Positions 13,353 to 25,480 of a stretch of 64,000 nt of DNA are shown one piece after another. Numbering within the stretch: position 1 is the first letter of the stretch; every line of letters starts with the position of its first letter. A program made the position numbers and the translations under genes. Below the pieces are notes generated by a model. That model saw nothing but the letters and a program-made list of their open reading frames with translations. It was not told where the DNA came from and did not search any database. The stretch is from Aquila chrysaetos chrysaetos (lineage: Eukaryota > Chordata > Aves > Accipitriformes > Accipitridae): assembly GCF_900496995.4 (NCBI RefSeq), contig NC_044030.1:1984001-2048000 (forward strand), read 5' to 3'.

Positions 13353-16300
13353 GTACGTGCTGCGGCCCAGGCCCCAGGCTCCCGGCCCGCTCTCCCGTCA
13401 CGGGAACGAGGGGTCTGGGGAAGTAGTCGGCGGCGGGCCGCCGAGGCGGGAAGGGAGAGCGACCGGCCTTTCAGCGCCGTGATCCGAGCGGGCGAGGGGG
13501 CGGCGGTGGTCAGCCCCCCCCCCCCCCCCCGTCGTCGTCCCCGCCTCAGCCGGGCCGGCGGGCCTCGCGTGTTGGCGGCGGCAGGCCTTGAAGCGGCGGC
13601 GGAGGGCTGGGATGAGGGAGGCGGTGGGCTGTCCGCGCCGCCCGCCCTCCTGCCGGCGCTCCGCAGGGCGGGAGGCGGGTTTAAAAGTAGGTTGGTGCCG
13701 GCTGCCCTGGGAAAACCCGGGTTAATTGGGGGGGGGTGAGGGGGGGACGGGACGGGACGCGGCCACGGTGTCACCGTCTCCCCGGGACCGGCCTCCCCCC
13801 GCCCCGGCACCAGGCCCCGCCGGTCACCGCGCTCCGCCTGAGCTGCTCCACGTGTTTGCACCTTGTGAACCGCTTTGGGTACCGAGAGCGGCAAAGGGGG
13901 CCAGAAGGAGGGGGTTGGGGGGGGGCGGGAAATAAGAATCATATCGAGTTTTCTGAATGATTTAGAAGGGGGTTGGTTTGGGGGTTTTTTTCCCACCCCC
14001 AAATGCACGCTCACAGCCACTGCTGCAGCATTTTTGGTGCTGTCAGCCGGTTTCGCAAAGCAAGGCCTGTCAGTTTTCCCCGTTACCCAACGCGAATTTT
14101 CTGTACGGTCGGAAATGGCAAAAAGTTACTCCGTGAGCACAGTTCGCCTGACTTAATAACACAGCTGGGCCTGAGTGGTAATTTTCAGTCGGAGTTTTGC
14201 TTTCCTAGTTGTATGTGACTGAAAACTTCTTTTTGGAGTGAAGTTTCTCGTGGTTGGTCTGGCGGCTTAGAAAGCCGTGTGAAATATTTGTCGTTTCTGA
14301 GTTATCCAGATGTCAATGTAGGGCGATAGTTTTCCCTTTTAAACTGTTACTGTTGCTTGGTTTTGGTTTGGCATTGAGATAACTCAAAAGTCATTACTTT
14401 ATAACATCAGGTGTTGCATATCTATACTTCCTTTCGAAAAAACCACACACTTTGCTTTTTAAAGAAATACTGGCTTCTTTCTTCTTCCAAAGCTAAATAC
14501 TGAAGCTTTCAGATTGAGATTGTACCGCTTTCCTTCCACATAGTTAACTTTTAACTGTGGCGGTACGTGAGCCAAGCCGCTCGGTCTCATGTAAGCCAGC
14601 TTAACAAGCCTTCACAAAATGTAGCATCCACTGTATGCCATTTGTGCATGAAGTTTTTGGCTAAGGTAGTAAGTTCGAATAAGCAGGGAACAGGCCTTGG
14701 TCAGGACACACTGTCATTGGCAAAAGAGGTATTACAAAATCGACAGCAGTTACAAAGCTGACTGGCTATCTTTGGTCTTAACTGCACAGTGATTTGGTGA
14801 CATGGTAAAGAGTAGGGTTGTGACAGTATTTGCCTTCGAAGAAATGTAAATACCACTAGTACAGCAAAAAGGTGAGGTTCTTCTAGTAATCGCTAATATT
14901 TTCTTGGAATCGTTAATGAGGCTGTGGGTGAAGGAGGGTGGCAATGTGTTATGCTACCCATGGTAAAGCTGCCTGATGATAGCATATTGGTTAGAGAATG
15001 CCTGCGGGATGTTAAAATTAGGTATTCTCTAATTATGTAGGAAAAGGTAAAAATGCTCTTGTGTGGGGGAATCTAAAATCTTAGCAATTGAAGACATTCA
15101 ACAGCTTAGAGGGTATCGCAGAGTGATAGCACTGTAAAATACAGGAAGCATGTCTTTATATGCTCCTCTGGGTTTGGAATTGGGCAGATCTGGTGTTCTG
15201 AGTGTTTCAGATATCATTTCGCTTTCTTTCAAAAAAAAAAAAAAAATCATTCTTTGCTCACAAGAGTACTGGTCTTCACAGGGTAGCCCTAGACAGAAGC
15301 CCCAGGCGATGGCTGTATCTGTTGCCGAAGTCACTGCCGTTACTTACTGCCTGCCTGCCTGTCTGCTGGAGGTCTGATGTGCCACCCTTGGTGTTAGTCT
15401 GGGCACTCCCCAGCCTGCCTCAGTCAAAACATGGTGGGTTAAGACAGAGGTAATATTTATAGTGTTTAAGCTGACCTGACTCTTTTTGTCTGAAATAGGT
15501 TAGCAGGTGCTGGTAGGCGTAGGAATGAGATGAAAACTTCCAGCAGGCCAACAGTACTGAGCAGCTGGGGGCGGACAAGGGCATCATCATTTCAGAAGCA
15601 TAGTGCACACTCAGAGGGCTGTCTGCCTTACTGAAATACCTTTAATTATTGGAGTTTTCTCACCAGTGCCTGGATTTTGTCTGTTTTCTTCAGATTGCTT
15701 TTTCAGTGATAGTAGCAAATTATGACCATATGTTAATCTGCTAGTTGCCTTGACCATGGTTTTTACGGAATTGCCTTTTATGTACTAGTTAGCTAATGTT
15801 TGGGAGAGCTTCTTATAATTACTCAGTGGGGATTTATCTGTTGGTCTCTCTTCTTTTAAGTTCACAACCTTATTTTTTTTCTTTCCCCTGAAGACTCAGC
15901 GCTGACTTTGGACGTTTTGTCCATTACTGGCTCTATAGAAAAAGTTCTGAATGCGACTCTATTGCTGGTACTTTGAATTTGACCCACTGTTCCTTTGGGG
16001 AACAATGTGCTGTGGTGACTGAGGAGTTTTTTAGATTTACAATAGATTCCTGGAATTCTTTGAAGTAAAGCATACATACAAAGAATGAATGGATATCTTT
16101 TTTTATTTTTTTCCACTCGCTTACTGAAACAAATTGGTTAACAGTAGGCATGAAAACATCTGCTTATGAAATTTAATGCTGCCCTATGAATTTTTTTTTT
16201 TTCTGCCTTAGAAAAGACTTTTTTTTCTCTTTGTGAGTGTGGTCTTACATATATCTACTTCGCCTGTAGATCAGTTTCACAGATCTGCACTGAGTGGAAT

Positions 16301-17423
16301 TCCTGATGTACAATTTAATGGGCTTAAAATGGGTTTTTTTCATGGATGTTGTTCCGTGTTTTAAGTGCTGCGGTTAGAATGTGCGTTATGTATATATACA
16401 AGCTTTTATTTTTGAGAGGAAGACTCTGGAGTGAGGACTCCGAGAACTTAATGTTTAACTACTCGCAGTATTCCTTACACTGTTCTTTGTAATGTGAGTC
16501 TTATTGGAAGGTGAAAAGATACAGCGTTCAATTTTGTATGATCCTTGCTCAGCTCACGGTCGGATACTTAGTAGTGCCAGGTTTGGTAGTGATTTTTGTT
16601 TTATGGCTGAGTGCTTCTAGGAATTAGGCTGAGACCCGCAAGTCGTTTCCCTCCAGCTACAGACTCACTCTGTTAACAGAGTGGCCAGGGTGCAGTTTCA
16701 CAGCCTGTTCACATTACATCCCCACTGCTGGAAGGGGCAGCACTCCTCTCCTCTTCCTGCCCCATCCCTCCTGGCCGTATGAGAGATCAGCTGGCTGCAT
16801 AGGGAGCCGGGTAAGGAAGCCGATCCAGCTGATACAGAGCTAGAGATACAAAATGCTCCTTTCTCATTGCATCAGCTTGCTCACTAGCACCGATGCCATC
16901 AGGAGAAAGGATGTGGGACTGTGGCTGGGAGTGGAGACGCTGGAACAAGGAGAAGGGCTGGAAGTGTTGTATTGTATGGGCTTCAGCAGATCATGGATCC
17001 GCAGCCTGGGTCACCCTGTACTTGAACTGACTGTGGTGAAAGCCCCTCTACCAGTTTCCTGAGCAGTCTGATCCTATGAGTTAATTATTAGTGATACTGC
17101 TGGTGAGAATGGTGTCCCACTCTGTGGACTAGTGCAGTCCTCATGTAACTGCTTTTTTTCCTGTTGCACTCTGCTGGAGCGTATCGACTTCCAGCTTGAT
17201 GGAACCTCTCTGGTACTGCAGTTTGTATTCTGTTGAGCAGGTATCCGAAAAGGAAAGATGAACTGTGTAGAGTTTATCAGGCTAATCACGTGTTTCTGCT
17301 TTACAGTTCTGTAGTTTCTGTATTCTTCCAGCTTCCTATTGCGCAGCAGAAATTGAAGGGGACCAGTCTGTGCTAAGCCTACTATATAGACATTTAAGTC
17401 TTGGAAGTATTGTTTTTTGGTAC
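13353..17423 (+). other. Intron 1 of FAM172A, first part
   Basis: Starts with GTACGTG and remains GC-rich to about 13950, with a C-run at 13514-13530, then becomes AT-rich. No further exon recognised. Confidence 0.5.
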
Positions 17424-18989
17424 TCTCCTGGTTTTGGCTGGGATAGAGTTAATTCTTTTTCTAGTAGCTGGCGTAATGGATTGGTTTGGGTTTAGGATGG
17501 GAATAATGTTAATAATGCACTGACATTTTCAGTTGTTGCTAAGTAGTGTTTAGACCAAGTCAAGGATTTTTCAGCTTCTCATGCCCAGCCAGCAGGAAGG
17601 CTGGAGGGGCACAAGAAGTTGGGAGGGGGCACAGACAGGACAGCTGACCCAAACTGGCCAAAGGGGTATTCCATACCATGTGATGTTGTCATGGTTTAAG
17701 ACCAGCCAGCAACAAAGCACCACGAAGCCGCTCACTCCCTCGCTCCTCCCTGCCCCCAGTGGGATGAGGAGGAGAAGGTATAAAGGAAAGCTCATGGGTC
17801 GAGACAAGGACAGGGAGGGATCACTCGCCAGTTATGGTCATGGGCAAAAAATAGACTCAACTTAGGGAAAAAAAAAATAATCAATGTAATTTACTGCCAG
17901 TCCAATCAAAACAAGGATAATGGGAAAAAAAAATGAATCTTAAAGCCCCTTCCCCCCACCCCTCCCTCCTTCCCGGCTCAACCCCACTCCAGATTTTCTA
18001 CACCTCCTCCACCCCAGCAGTGCAGGGGGACAGGGAATGTGGGTTGTGTTCAGTTCATCACACCTTGTCTCTGCCGCTCCTTCTTCCTCAGGGGGAGGAC
18101 TCCTGACTCATCCCCTGCTCCAGTGTGGGGTCCCTCCCATGGGAGACAGTCCTTCATGACCTGCTCCAGTGTGGGTCCCTTTCCACGGGCTGCAGTCCTT
18201 CAGGAACAGACTGCTCCAGCGCGGGCTTTCCCATGGAGTCCCGCCCATCTTGGGGGGCATCCCCCTGCTCCGGCGTGGGCTCCTCTCTCCCCGGGCTGCA
18301 GGTGGGCATCTGCTCACCTGCTCCCCTCCGTGGGCTGGTGGGGACAGCCTGCCGTCTCACCACGGGCTGTGGGGGCATCCCGTCCTCCCCAGCTCCTCCT
18401 CCCCTTCCTCCTTCACTGACCTCAGTATCCGCACAGGGGTTCCTCTCACATTCCAGTCTCCTCCCCCACTGCACGTTTTCCCTTCTTAAATACCTTCTCC
18501 CAGAGGTGCTACCACTGTTGCTGATGGGCTCAGCCTTGGCCAGAGGCAGGTCCGACTTGGAGCTGGGGAAGCTTCTAGCAGCTTCTCACAGGAGCTGGCC
18601 CTGTAGCCCCCTCCCCTGCTACCAAAACTCCGCCACACAAATCCAAAACATACGTCATGCCCAGTATATAAATCAGGGGAAGTTGGCCGGGCGTGTGGAT
18701 CGCTGCTCAGGAACTAACTGGGCATTGGTCGGCAAGTGGTGAGCAACTGCATTGTGCATCACTTGTTTTGTATATTCTAATTTGTTTATTATTATTTTAA
18801 TTTTATTATTGTTATTTTTATCATTATTATTTTCTTCCTTTCTGCTCTGTTAAACTGTTCTTATCTCAACCCACGAGTTTTACTTTTTTTTTTTTTTCCT
18901 CGATTCTCTCCCCCATCTCACTGGGTGGGGGGGAAGTCAAGTGAGCGGCTGCGTGGTGTTTAGTTGCTGGCTGGGGTTAAACCACAACA
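17424..18989 (+). mobile_element. Group A LTR (sense +), split by a nested LTR
   Basis: The left part (17424-17686) begins TCTCCTGGTTTTGGCTGGG, a one-base variant of the group A start. The right part (18651-18989) resumes with CGTCATGCCCAGTATATAAAT and runs to ...GGTTAAACCACAACA. Together they make one LTR of about 600 bp, interrupted by about 964 bp of a group B LTR. A TATA-like TATATAAAT lies at 18665-18673, which fixes the sense strand as +. Flanks GGTAC / TATAC match at three of five positions, consistent with a decayed target duplication. The U5-side half is TTA/ATT-rich (18780-18840). Confidence 0.85.
17687..18650 (-). mobile_element. Group B solo LTR nested in a group A LTR
   Basis: Reads TGTCATGGTTTAAGACC on the + strand at its start and ends ...CAAATCCAAAACA. 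The sense strand is therefore minus, beginning TGTTTTGGATTTGTGTGGC. It is homologous to the + strand copy at 24037-25124, sharing the CTGCTCCAG-type VNTR core and the region around 'GGGCTCAGCCTTGGCCAG'. It interrupts the older group A LTR between its PBS-distal and TATA halves. Junction flanks GATGT / TACGT match at three of five positions, a mutated duplication. It is younger than its host LTR by nesting. Confidence 0.8.
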
Positions 18990-20208
18990 TATACTTACCT
19001 GAAATATGTATTGTCTTAGCAACTGTAGTATTAGCTGAATCAATATATTTAGTATGGTGGTAAATTTAGGAAACTCTTCTGTCAGCAAATAGGGTTTTTC
19101 CTCAGGCAGGCAAATGAAATAAAATATTCTTTTTTGTATATGTAGAAAGAGAGAGGATGTTTAAAATAAGAATTAGCTGTACACGTTGTCAATTGGACTG
19201 CAAATTAGCCAGTTCCAGTGTTGACTGGAAGCAGGTCCATACCTGAAGCACCAGTGATACTAAATGTGTTTATGTTTCTTGATGCTTGTGCATTTAAATT
19301 CAGGCCCATCATATTACGTCGTTCAAGTTTCTGCTTTTTTGTTTTTGAAATTTATTATCAGTTGTCAGTAAGGAAGTTTTCCTGTTCACTGCCAATTTGC
19401 AGTCAAAGTTTAAGCTAAGTACTTATTTTTTTGAGAGGGACATACTGAAAAATGTTTTTGACGGTATTGAAAATATTCTTGATTACTCTTAAGTACCCCT
19501 AGGCATCTCCAAGATGTAGATAAGACATATGAAATTTAATAGGAAGATAGCTTTAGAAATTGTGAACTATTTCCCAAGACAGCTAGTCTGGATTTGTCTG
19601 AATTATAAGCTTCATAAAGTTGCCATTTTCCATTTGCAATTAAATCCTTTAAGATATTTGTTTTGAATTCTCTGGATATTTCAGCTGCAGTGTACATACT
19701 CTGCTGGCCTACTGAGCTTTCTTCACCGTGTCAGCTTTATGCAGTGTGCGTGACGAAAGCTCCTGGTGGGACACAGGAAAAATGGGTTCTCCTGTTTCTC
19801 GTCATCCCTTAACTGAAGTATATTTTGGCTTAGGAACATGCATAGTGGACCTCATTCTTGTTTTATTTCTGCTACATGCTGAGAGTTAGTAGCTCAGTTG
19901 TACTTTGCAGCCACTGTAAACCTCTGTGCTTGAAGGAAAACTGTCTTGGTTTTTAGAGTAATAACTGCTTGTCTGAAAAGATGGACAGGGCGATTCTGAT
20001 TGATCGTGTTGTCAGTGTGCCAGGTGCACTGCAGGTTGTCCTGAATGTTGGGTCAAAGACCAAGTCCAACAGATAACATCGTGGTGATAGTTTCTTTTAC
20101 AGTTCTGCAAGCTGGGCTTTGCAAAGCCTCAGACTGCAAGTTTGAGTGAATGTCATATTTATGCATAGCACCATTAGTGTATAATACATGCAAATCTTGG
20201 TCTCCTTG
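18990..20208 (+). other. Intron 1, no exon recognised
   Basis: AT-rich intronic sequence between two LTR insertions; nothing supportable seen. Confidence 0.45.
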
Positions 20209-20213
20209 TTTAC

Positions 20214-20799
20214 TGTCATGGTTTAACCGCAGCCAGCAACTAAGCACCACGCAGCCGCTCACTCACTCCCCCCCCTGCCCCCCAGTGGGATGGGGGAGGA
20301 AATCGGGAAAAAGAAGCAAAACCCACGGGTTGAGATAAGAACAGTTTAATAGAACAGAAAAGAAGAAAGTAATAATGATAATGATAACACTAACAAAATG
20401 ACAACAGCAATAATGAAAGGATTGGAATGTACAAATGATGCGCAGTGCAACTGCTCATGACCCGCCGACCGACACCCCGCTAGTCCCCCAGCAGCGATTC
20501 CCCGCCCCCACTTCCCAGTTCCTATACTGGATGGGACGTCCCATGGTCTGGAATACCCCTTTGGCCAGTTTGGGTCAGGTGCCCTGGCTGTGTCCTGTGC
20601 CAGCTTCTTGTGCCCCTCCAGCTTTCTCGCTGGCTGGGCATGAGAAGCTGAAAAATCCTTGACATTAGGCTAAACACTACTTAGCAACAACTGAAAACAT
20701 CAGTGTGTTATCGACATTCTTCACATACTGAACTCAAAACATAGCACCGTACCAGCTACTAGGAAGACAGTTAACTCTATCCCAGCTGAAACTAGGACA
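20214..20799 (-). mobile_element. Solo LTR, group A, with exact 5-bp target duplication
   Basis: 586 bp, TGTCATGGTTTAACCGCAGCC at the left end and CCCAGCTGAAACTAGGACA at the right end. It is flanked by an exact TTTAC duplication (20209-20213 and 20800-20804). The sense strand is minus. It has the same overall layout as 2896-3514 but is more diverged, and in place of the long TTA tract it carries an AATAATGATAATGATAAC-like region. No coding remains. Confidence 0.9.
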
Positions 20800-20804
20800 T
20801 TTAC

Positions 20805-23185
20805 CTGAAGAAGATGCTAAACCATATTCTTTCTTTGCTTTCTTCCTTCTTGTTGTAAGTACTAGAGTATACCTTGAAAACACCCAGCTTATTTTCTAAC
20901 ATATGACGGTGTAATTCCTCTTGCAGAACCTGTGTGTTATAAACCCATCCCAAGAAACAAGATGTTGAGTAAGTGGACTAGATTTAAATAAAAAAAGGCA
21001 CCACAGTCAAAGACAAAACTGGAAGTGTTTTCAAGGGAGAAATATGTTAACAGGAAGACTTGGTAGTGAAAGAGCCATTACATAAAGGCATTATGGAAAT
21101 ACAGTGAAATGAGGGATAAATAGATGTGCTCATGCACACAATCTGTATCTCTCTTGAAGAGATACAGAAGAATAATAGTCCATGTAGTGAAAGAGTATCT
21201 CCCCACTGAAGCATACGATTAAATCTTGTGAAATAAAATCTGAACGACTGGGAATTGTGTATCTGTATGTTGATAACTCCCAAGCTGCAAGGCTGTGTTA
21301 ACATAGCTGCCCACCTCCAAGCCAAGGACAAATATTTCTGAGCAAGCAGAGCCATCAAAATCAACAAAACTATTATAAATGCAAACGTACCTTTGATACG
21401 TGGTAGTCATTAAGTGAAAAATCAATGGAGGTTTCTGGATACTTTATTTTATATGTTTGTATTTTGGAATAGCAGAGTTTGAAGTTCAGAATAATAAACT
21501 ACTGGCTATCACAGTGATCACTTACTGAGTCCTTCTTTGTTTTGTCTGTATTTCTTTCTTGCCCATGTAGGCAAATCAGGCTAAAAAGTTTTCAGGTAGC
21601 AGCTGTATGTTCCTGCCTTGTTCTGTCACCTCAGTTGTACCAGGTAATGAACCAAATCTGAGAACTGGTAATTTAAAAGTATAGCCTTTAAAAAAAAAAA
21701 AAATGGGGTGGGGGAGAAAGATAGTTTTAGCTCAGATTAGGTCCTTGCTCTGGTTTAACTCGGATCTGATTTTCTGAACCGGTTTGCTATGCATTGCTAC
21801 AAACAGTTCTGTCAGCACAGCTGAGAGGGGGTAGTGTGGGTAGGGGGTGGGACCGCTTAAGTCGTTTTGCAAAGATGTGTTTGGGAATACGTCCTTTGAT
21901 TCTAAGACCTGGGGGCAGGAGCGGTCTTTGTTCTGTATTTGTTCTCTGTGACACAGTGGGGTACTTGTTATCTGTCCGGATGAAGTCGAATACAGCTTTC
22001 CCTTGGGTTGGATTTAACATTTCTCAGCATAAGAAATTGTCCTCAATTTTTAGAAATTTCAAGCATGTTCTGATAATGGCAGCATGAAAGCTCCAGGTTA
22101 TCTCACTCAGTGTTATGTCCAGTTGTGATAATGAAACTTCTATTTCCAACAAGATGCAATAGATGCTTAACTACCATGCTATGTGAGATTTCATATCTGT
22201 AGCAAATGCCAGCTAGTATCCTGACTTGGTACTTTATTTCTTAAGACATGATTTTCTGTTGTCAGTGACTCAGAAACAGACAATGACATTTTTGGCACAC
22301 AGTGCCATTTGTTCTCCATTGTTGCTCCTTCTAAATAGGTTATAGCTCTTGATTTCTAGCATTACATTCATGTGAATCATCCCACCAACTTCACTAATAT
22401 CAGATAGGTTGAATGTACGTTCCTGCAGGAGTGCTTTAAGTTCTTGTTCATTATCTTCCCAACATCATTCTGTGGGCAATTAAAGATTATTTTTTTTAAA
22501 TTTTGTCTTTTCATTCTTTGCTCTGTTAGTTCTACTCTCCTTGTCTTTCTTTCTGGTGAATATTTAAGTAGTCATAAAAATTAGGATAAATCCCTAAGGA
22601 GCAATTGTGAGAGGACCACACCAAAATAACCAGAAGTTTGAAATCTTGGCTATGTGAGGTAGTTGGTCGAGGGAGGAGGGGAGGAATGGAAATATGCTGA
22701 GATGGGAAATCTAGTTCCTTAATGATACCAGCCTATACCTGCATTTTCTTGGGATGAGAGAGATAACTAATACCTGGTTTGTATCAGACAGAAATTGAAT
22801 TTTTCAAAGCTAGTAGCCTGTTCCTTTGAGAAGATCAGATGTTGCCTACCCAGGGAGGTCCAGAGGAAACATTTAAAAGAATATTGTTTAGAAAATTCCT
22901 GCAAATTACAATCTTTAGGGAGTACTACTAACAGGAATATAAGAAAGCTTTATACATGTGGTAGTGTTAAACTATCCAGCTTTCCACAAAAGGAGCATGG
23001 TGTACATAACACAGTATTTTTTCTTTGTTTGCCTGTTCTATCTGCATTTATCTGCTGTTCTATAGCAGTATAGGATAGCAGATCAATAAATTTTAATGTT
23101 TTACTTTATGGGAAATGCTGGTAACTCCCAACATCTGCCCCCTGCCAGCCCGCCCCCGCCCCCGAAAAAAAAAAAAAAAAGTAAC
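20805..23185 (+). other. Intron 1, no exon recognised
   Basis: Intronic sequence with an A-run at about 21690 and (C/A)-rich junk near 23145-23180. No recognised repeat or exon. Confidence 0.4.
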
Positions 23186-23189
23186 ATGA

Positions 23190-23365
23190 GGCTGGCCAAA
23201 CATGGGAATGGGGCCCAGAGAAGTTGTGGAATCACCATTGTTGCACATGTTCAGAACTGGACTGGACAAGTGCCTCAGCACGCTGTTCGGGTAAGACCTG
23301 CTTTTTTAGGAGGTTGGACAAGTTGACCTCCAAAAGGTCCCTTCCAGTATGCATGATGCTGTGGT
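23190..23365 (+). mobile_element. CR1 LINE 3' fragment
   Basis: Sense-strand CR1 tail. It contains 'ACTGGACAAGTGCCTCAGCA' followed by 'GGTTGGACAAGTTGACCTCC' and 'AAAAGGTCCCTTCCAGTATG'. These are diverged versions of the standard CR1 end in which a 'ggttggactagatgacctcc' segment precedes 'aggtcccttccaacc'. 5'-truncated, as is usual for CR1. Boundaries approximate. Confidence 0.75.
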
Positions 23366-24036
23366 GCAGTGCCTCTGTGTTTTGGATAAGAAACATGATA
23401 CTTGGCAAGGTCTACTTTTGTGTCAGTTGTCAAGTTAAGTTGTCATATGTAAAAATCTCCAGTGATTCTACCTGTACAGGACATGTTGTGCCCTTTCTGT
23501 TGTTTGGACATGTCTACCAGTGCCACAGAACAACCGAGCGTGCTTGTTCCACCATGGGACTGTGGCGAGGGTGACCAGTGGAAGTGGACAACAGGAAGTT
23601 TGGTCCGAGGAAAACACTCAATAGCTTTGTTATTCCCATGCTCGTTCTGTAATGGCAGGGTGAATGAAACCAGGGGACTGGAGTAGAGTGGGTGAGGGGA
23701 AGTTTGGAATGAGGAGTTGAGTTGGCAAGCACTCGAAAGGACGAATGAGGACAGCTTGGGGAGGGAGTGGAATGGCACTAGAAGCTCTCGGGGTGGAATG
23801 AAGCCAAGTGGGACTGGGAGCTTGTGAGAGAACTAGGAGAGGATGATTGAGAGGTGCTTAAATATGGGGGAGGAGGAGGAATTGAGGATGAGAGAAGCAT
23901 TAGGGTCATACTTAAAGCTCAAGAGAGGAAGATCAGCCAAAAAACTGAATAGCTCCTTATCAGGTAAGCACCTTCATTCTACGCATTGACAGAGGCAGAA
24001 GTGCAGTGAAAAAAAAGCAAATGTGATTATGCCTTC

Positions 24037-25124
24037 TGTATTGGGTTTGTGTGGCAAGGTTTTGGTAGCGGCGGGGCTACAGGGGTGGCTTCTGTGAGAA
24101 GCTGCTGGAAGCTTCCCCCATGTCTGATAAAGCCAATGCCAGCCGGCTCCAAGATGGACCCGCCACTGGCCAAGGCCGAGCCCATCAGCGATGGTGGTAG
24201 CGCCTCTGTAGTAACATATTTAAGAAGGGAAAAAAGTTGCTGGGACACAGAAACTGCAGAGAGACGAGTGAGAACATGTAAGAGAAACAACCCTGCAGAC
24301 CCCCAGGTCAGTGAAGAAGAAGGGGGAGGAGATGCTCCAGGCGCCGGAGCAGAGATTCCCCTGCAGCCCGTGGGAAAGACCATGGTGAGGCAGGCTGTCC
24401 CCCTGCAGCCCAGGGAGGTCCACGGTGGAGCAGATATCCACCCGCAGCCTGGGGAGGACCCCACGGCAGAGCAGGGGCATGCCCGAAGGAGGCTGTGACC
24501 CCCTGGGAAGCCCGCGCTGGAGCAGGCTCCTGGCAGGACCTGTGGCCCCGTGGAGAGAGGAGCCCACGCTGGAGCAGGTTTTCTGGCAGGACTTCTGACC
24601 CCGCGGGGGACCCGCGCTGGAGCAGGCTGTGCCTGAAGGACTGCAGCCCGTGGGAGGGACCCACGCTGGAGCAGTTTGTGAAGGACTGCCTCCCATGGGA
24701 GGGACCCCACGCTGGAGCAGGGGAAGAGTGAGGAGTCCTCCCCCTGAGGAGGAAGGAGCAGCAGAGACAAGGTGTGATGAACTGACCCCAACCCCCATTC
24801 CCCATCCCCCTGCGCTGCTGTGGGCAGGAGGTGGAGAAAATTGGGAGTGGAGTTGAGCTGGGAAGGAGGGAGGGGTGGGGGGAAGGTGTTTGAAGATTTG
24901 GGTTTATTTCTCATTACCTTATTCTGGTTTGGCAATAAATTAAGTTAATTTTCCCTAAGTCGAGTCTTTTTTGCCCATGACAGTAATCGTCGAGTGATCT
25001 CTCCCTGTCCTTATCTCAACCCTTGAGCCTTTGGTTATATTTTCTCTCCCCTGTCCAGCTGAGGTGGGGAGTGGTAGAGTGGCTTGGTGGGCACCTGGTG
25101 TCCAGCTGGGGTCAACCCACCACA
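24037..25124 (+). mobile_element. Solo LTR, group B, 1088 bp
   Basis: Begins TGTATTGGGTTTGTGTGGC and ends GTCAACCCACCACACA-like at 25124. Flanks CCTTC (24032-24036) and CCTTT (25125-25129) differ by one base, a near-perfect target duplication. A possible TATA-like TATTTAAG occurs near 24217. A consensus AATAAA polyadenylation signal lies at 24934-24939, supporting the + orientation. It contains a GC-rich VNTR-like block (24516-24720, listed separately) that produces long spurious open frames on both strands. Homologous to 17687-18650. No adjacent retroviral genes. Confidence 0.85.
24516..24720 (+). repeat. VNTR-like array inside the group B LTR
   Basis: The core GCTGGAGCAG occurs five times, at 24516, 24568, 24616, 24665 and 24711. 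The period is 46-52 bp, and the intervening sequence contains repeated 'CTGCAGCCCGTGGGAGGGACC'-like segments. The same core (as CTGCTCCAG) recurs in the sister LTR at about 18110-18275. Copy number differences would change LTR length between loci. Confidence 0.8.
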
Positions 25125-25129
25125 CCTTT

Positions 25130-25480
25130 GTTTTGTTAATGACTTGGATGATGATGGTGTAGAGAGTACATTTATTGATTTTACAGTGAGTACGAGACTG
25201 GGAGAGGATTCAAGTTCTGTGAAGAATAAATTCAGAATTTCAAATGTCTTAGAAAAATTGGAGAAAACAACATAAAAGAAATAATGCCATTTGAAAGGAC
25301 AAATGTGAAGTTTAGGAAAAAAAATGCAGTGTGGAAAGGCAGAAAGAGTAGTTTGCTCAGACTAGAGGATACTAAGACAGACATGAAAGCAGTCTCCAGG
25401 TATGGGAAGGGATACTACAAAGAGAAAGGGCATAAACTTCCTAAGTGTCAGGAAGTAAAGGGCTGTGACAAAAGTTAGGA
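25130..25480 (+). mobile_element. Diverged CR1-type LINE fragment
   Basis: Begins 'TTGTTAATGACTTGGATGATG' and continues '...GACTGGGAGAGG', matching the CR1 reverse-transcriptase 3' region (typical 'attaatgacctggatgatgg' then 'aaaactgggagg'). Similarity fades after about 25250, so the right boundary is uncertain. It directly abuts the group B LTR, which may have inserted into it. Confidence 0.5.

Larger units (their letters stand above)
12650..13950 (+). promoter_or_regulatory. FAM172A: CpG-island promoter of FAM172A
   Basis: An abrupt GC- and CpG-rich block in an otherwise AT-rich window, densest at 13050-13700. It contains a perfect palindromic CRE (TGACGTCA, 13148-13155). Two ETS-type sites lie close by in opposite orientations: ACTTCCGG at 13116-13123 and CCGGAAGT at 13169-13176. 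A run of overlapping GC boxes lies at about 13310-13338. No TATA box is obvious. CRE plus ETS plus GC boxes is the usual makeup of broad housekeeping promoters. The assignment to FAM172A rests on position and on the splice donor at 13353, upstream of the recognised coding exons on the same strand. Antisense transcription from the same island is possible but not shown by sequence. Confidence 0.8.

Noticed and set aside
12953-14020. 355-codon open frame on the minus strand across the CpG island
   Set aside because: Pro/Arg/Ala/Gly-rich translation typical of stop-poor CpG-island DNA read in any frame; overlaps the promoter and exon 1; no domain.
18039-18742. Open frames of 106-205 codons on both strands
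   Set aside because: Same cause: the GC-rich part of the nested group B LTR.
24027-24935. 302-codon minus-strand open frame, with others on both strands
   Set aside because: Lies wholly within the group B LTR; produced by the GC-rich VNTR block; no retroviral protein motif.
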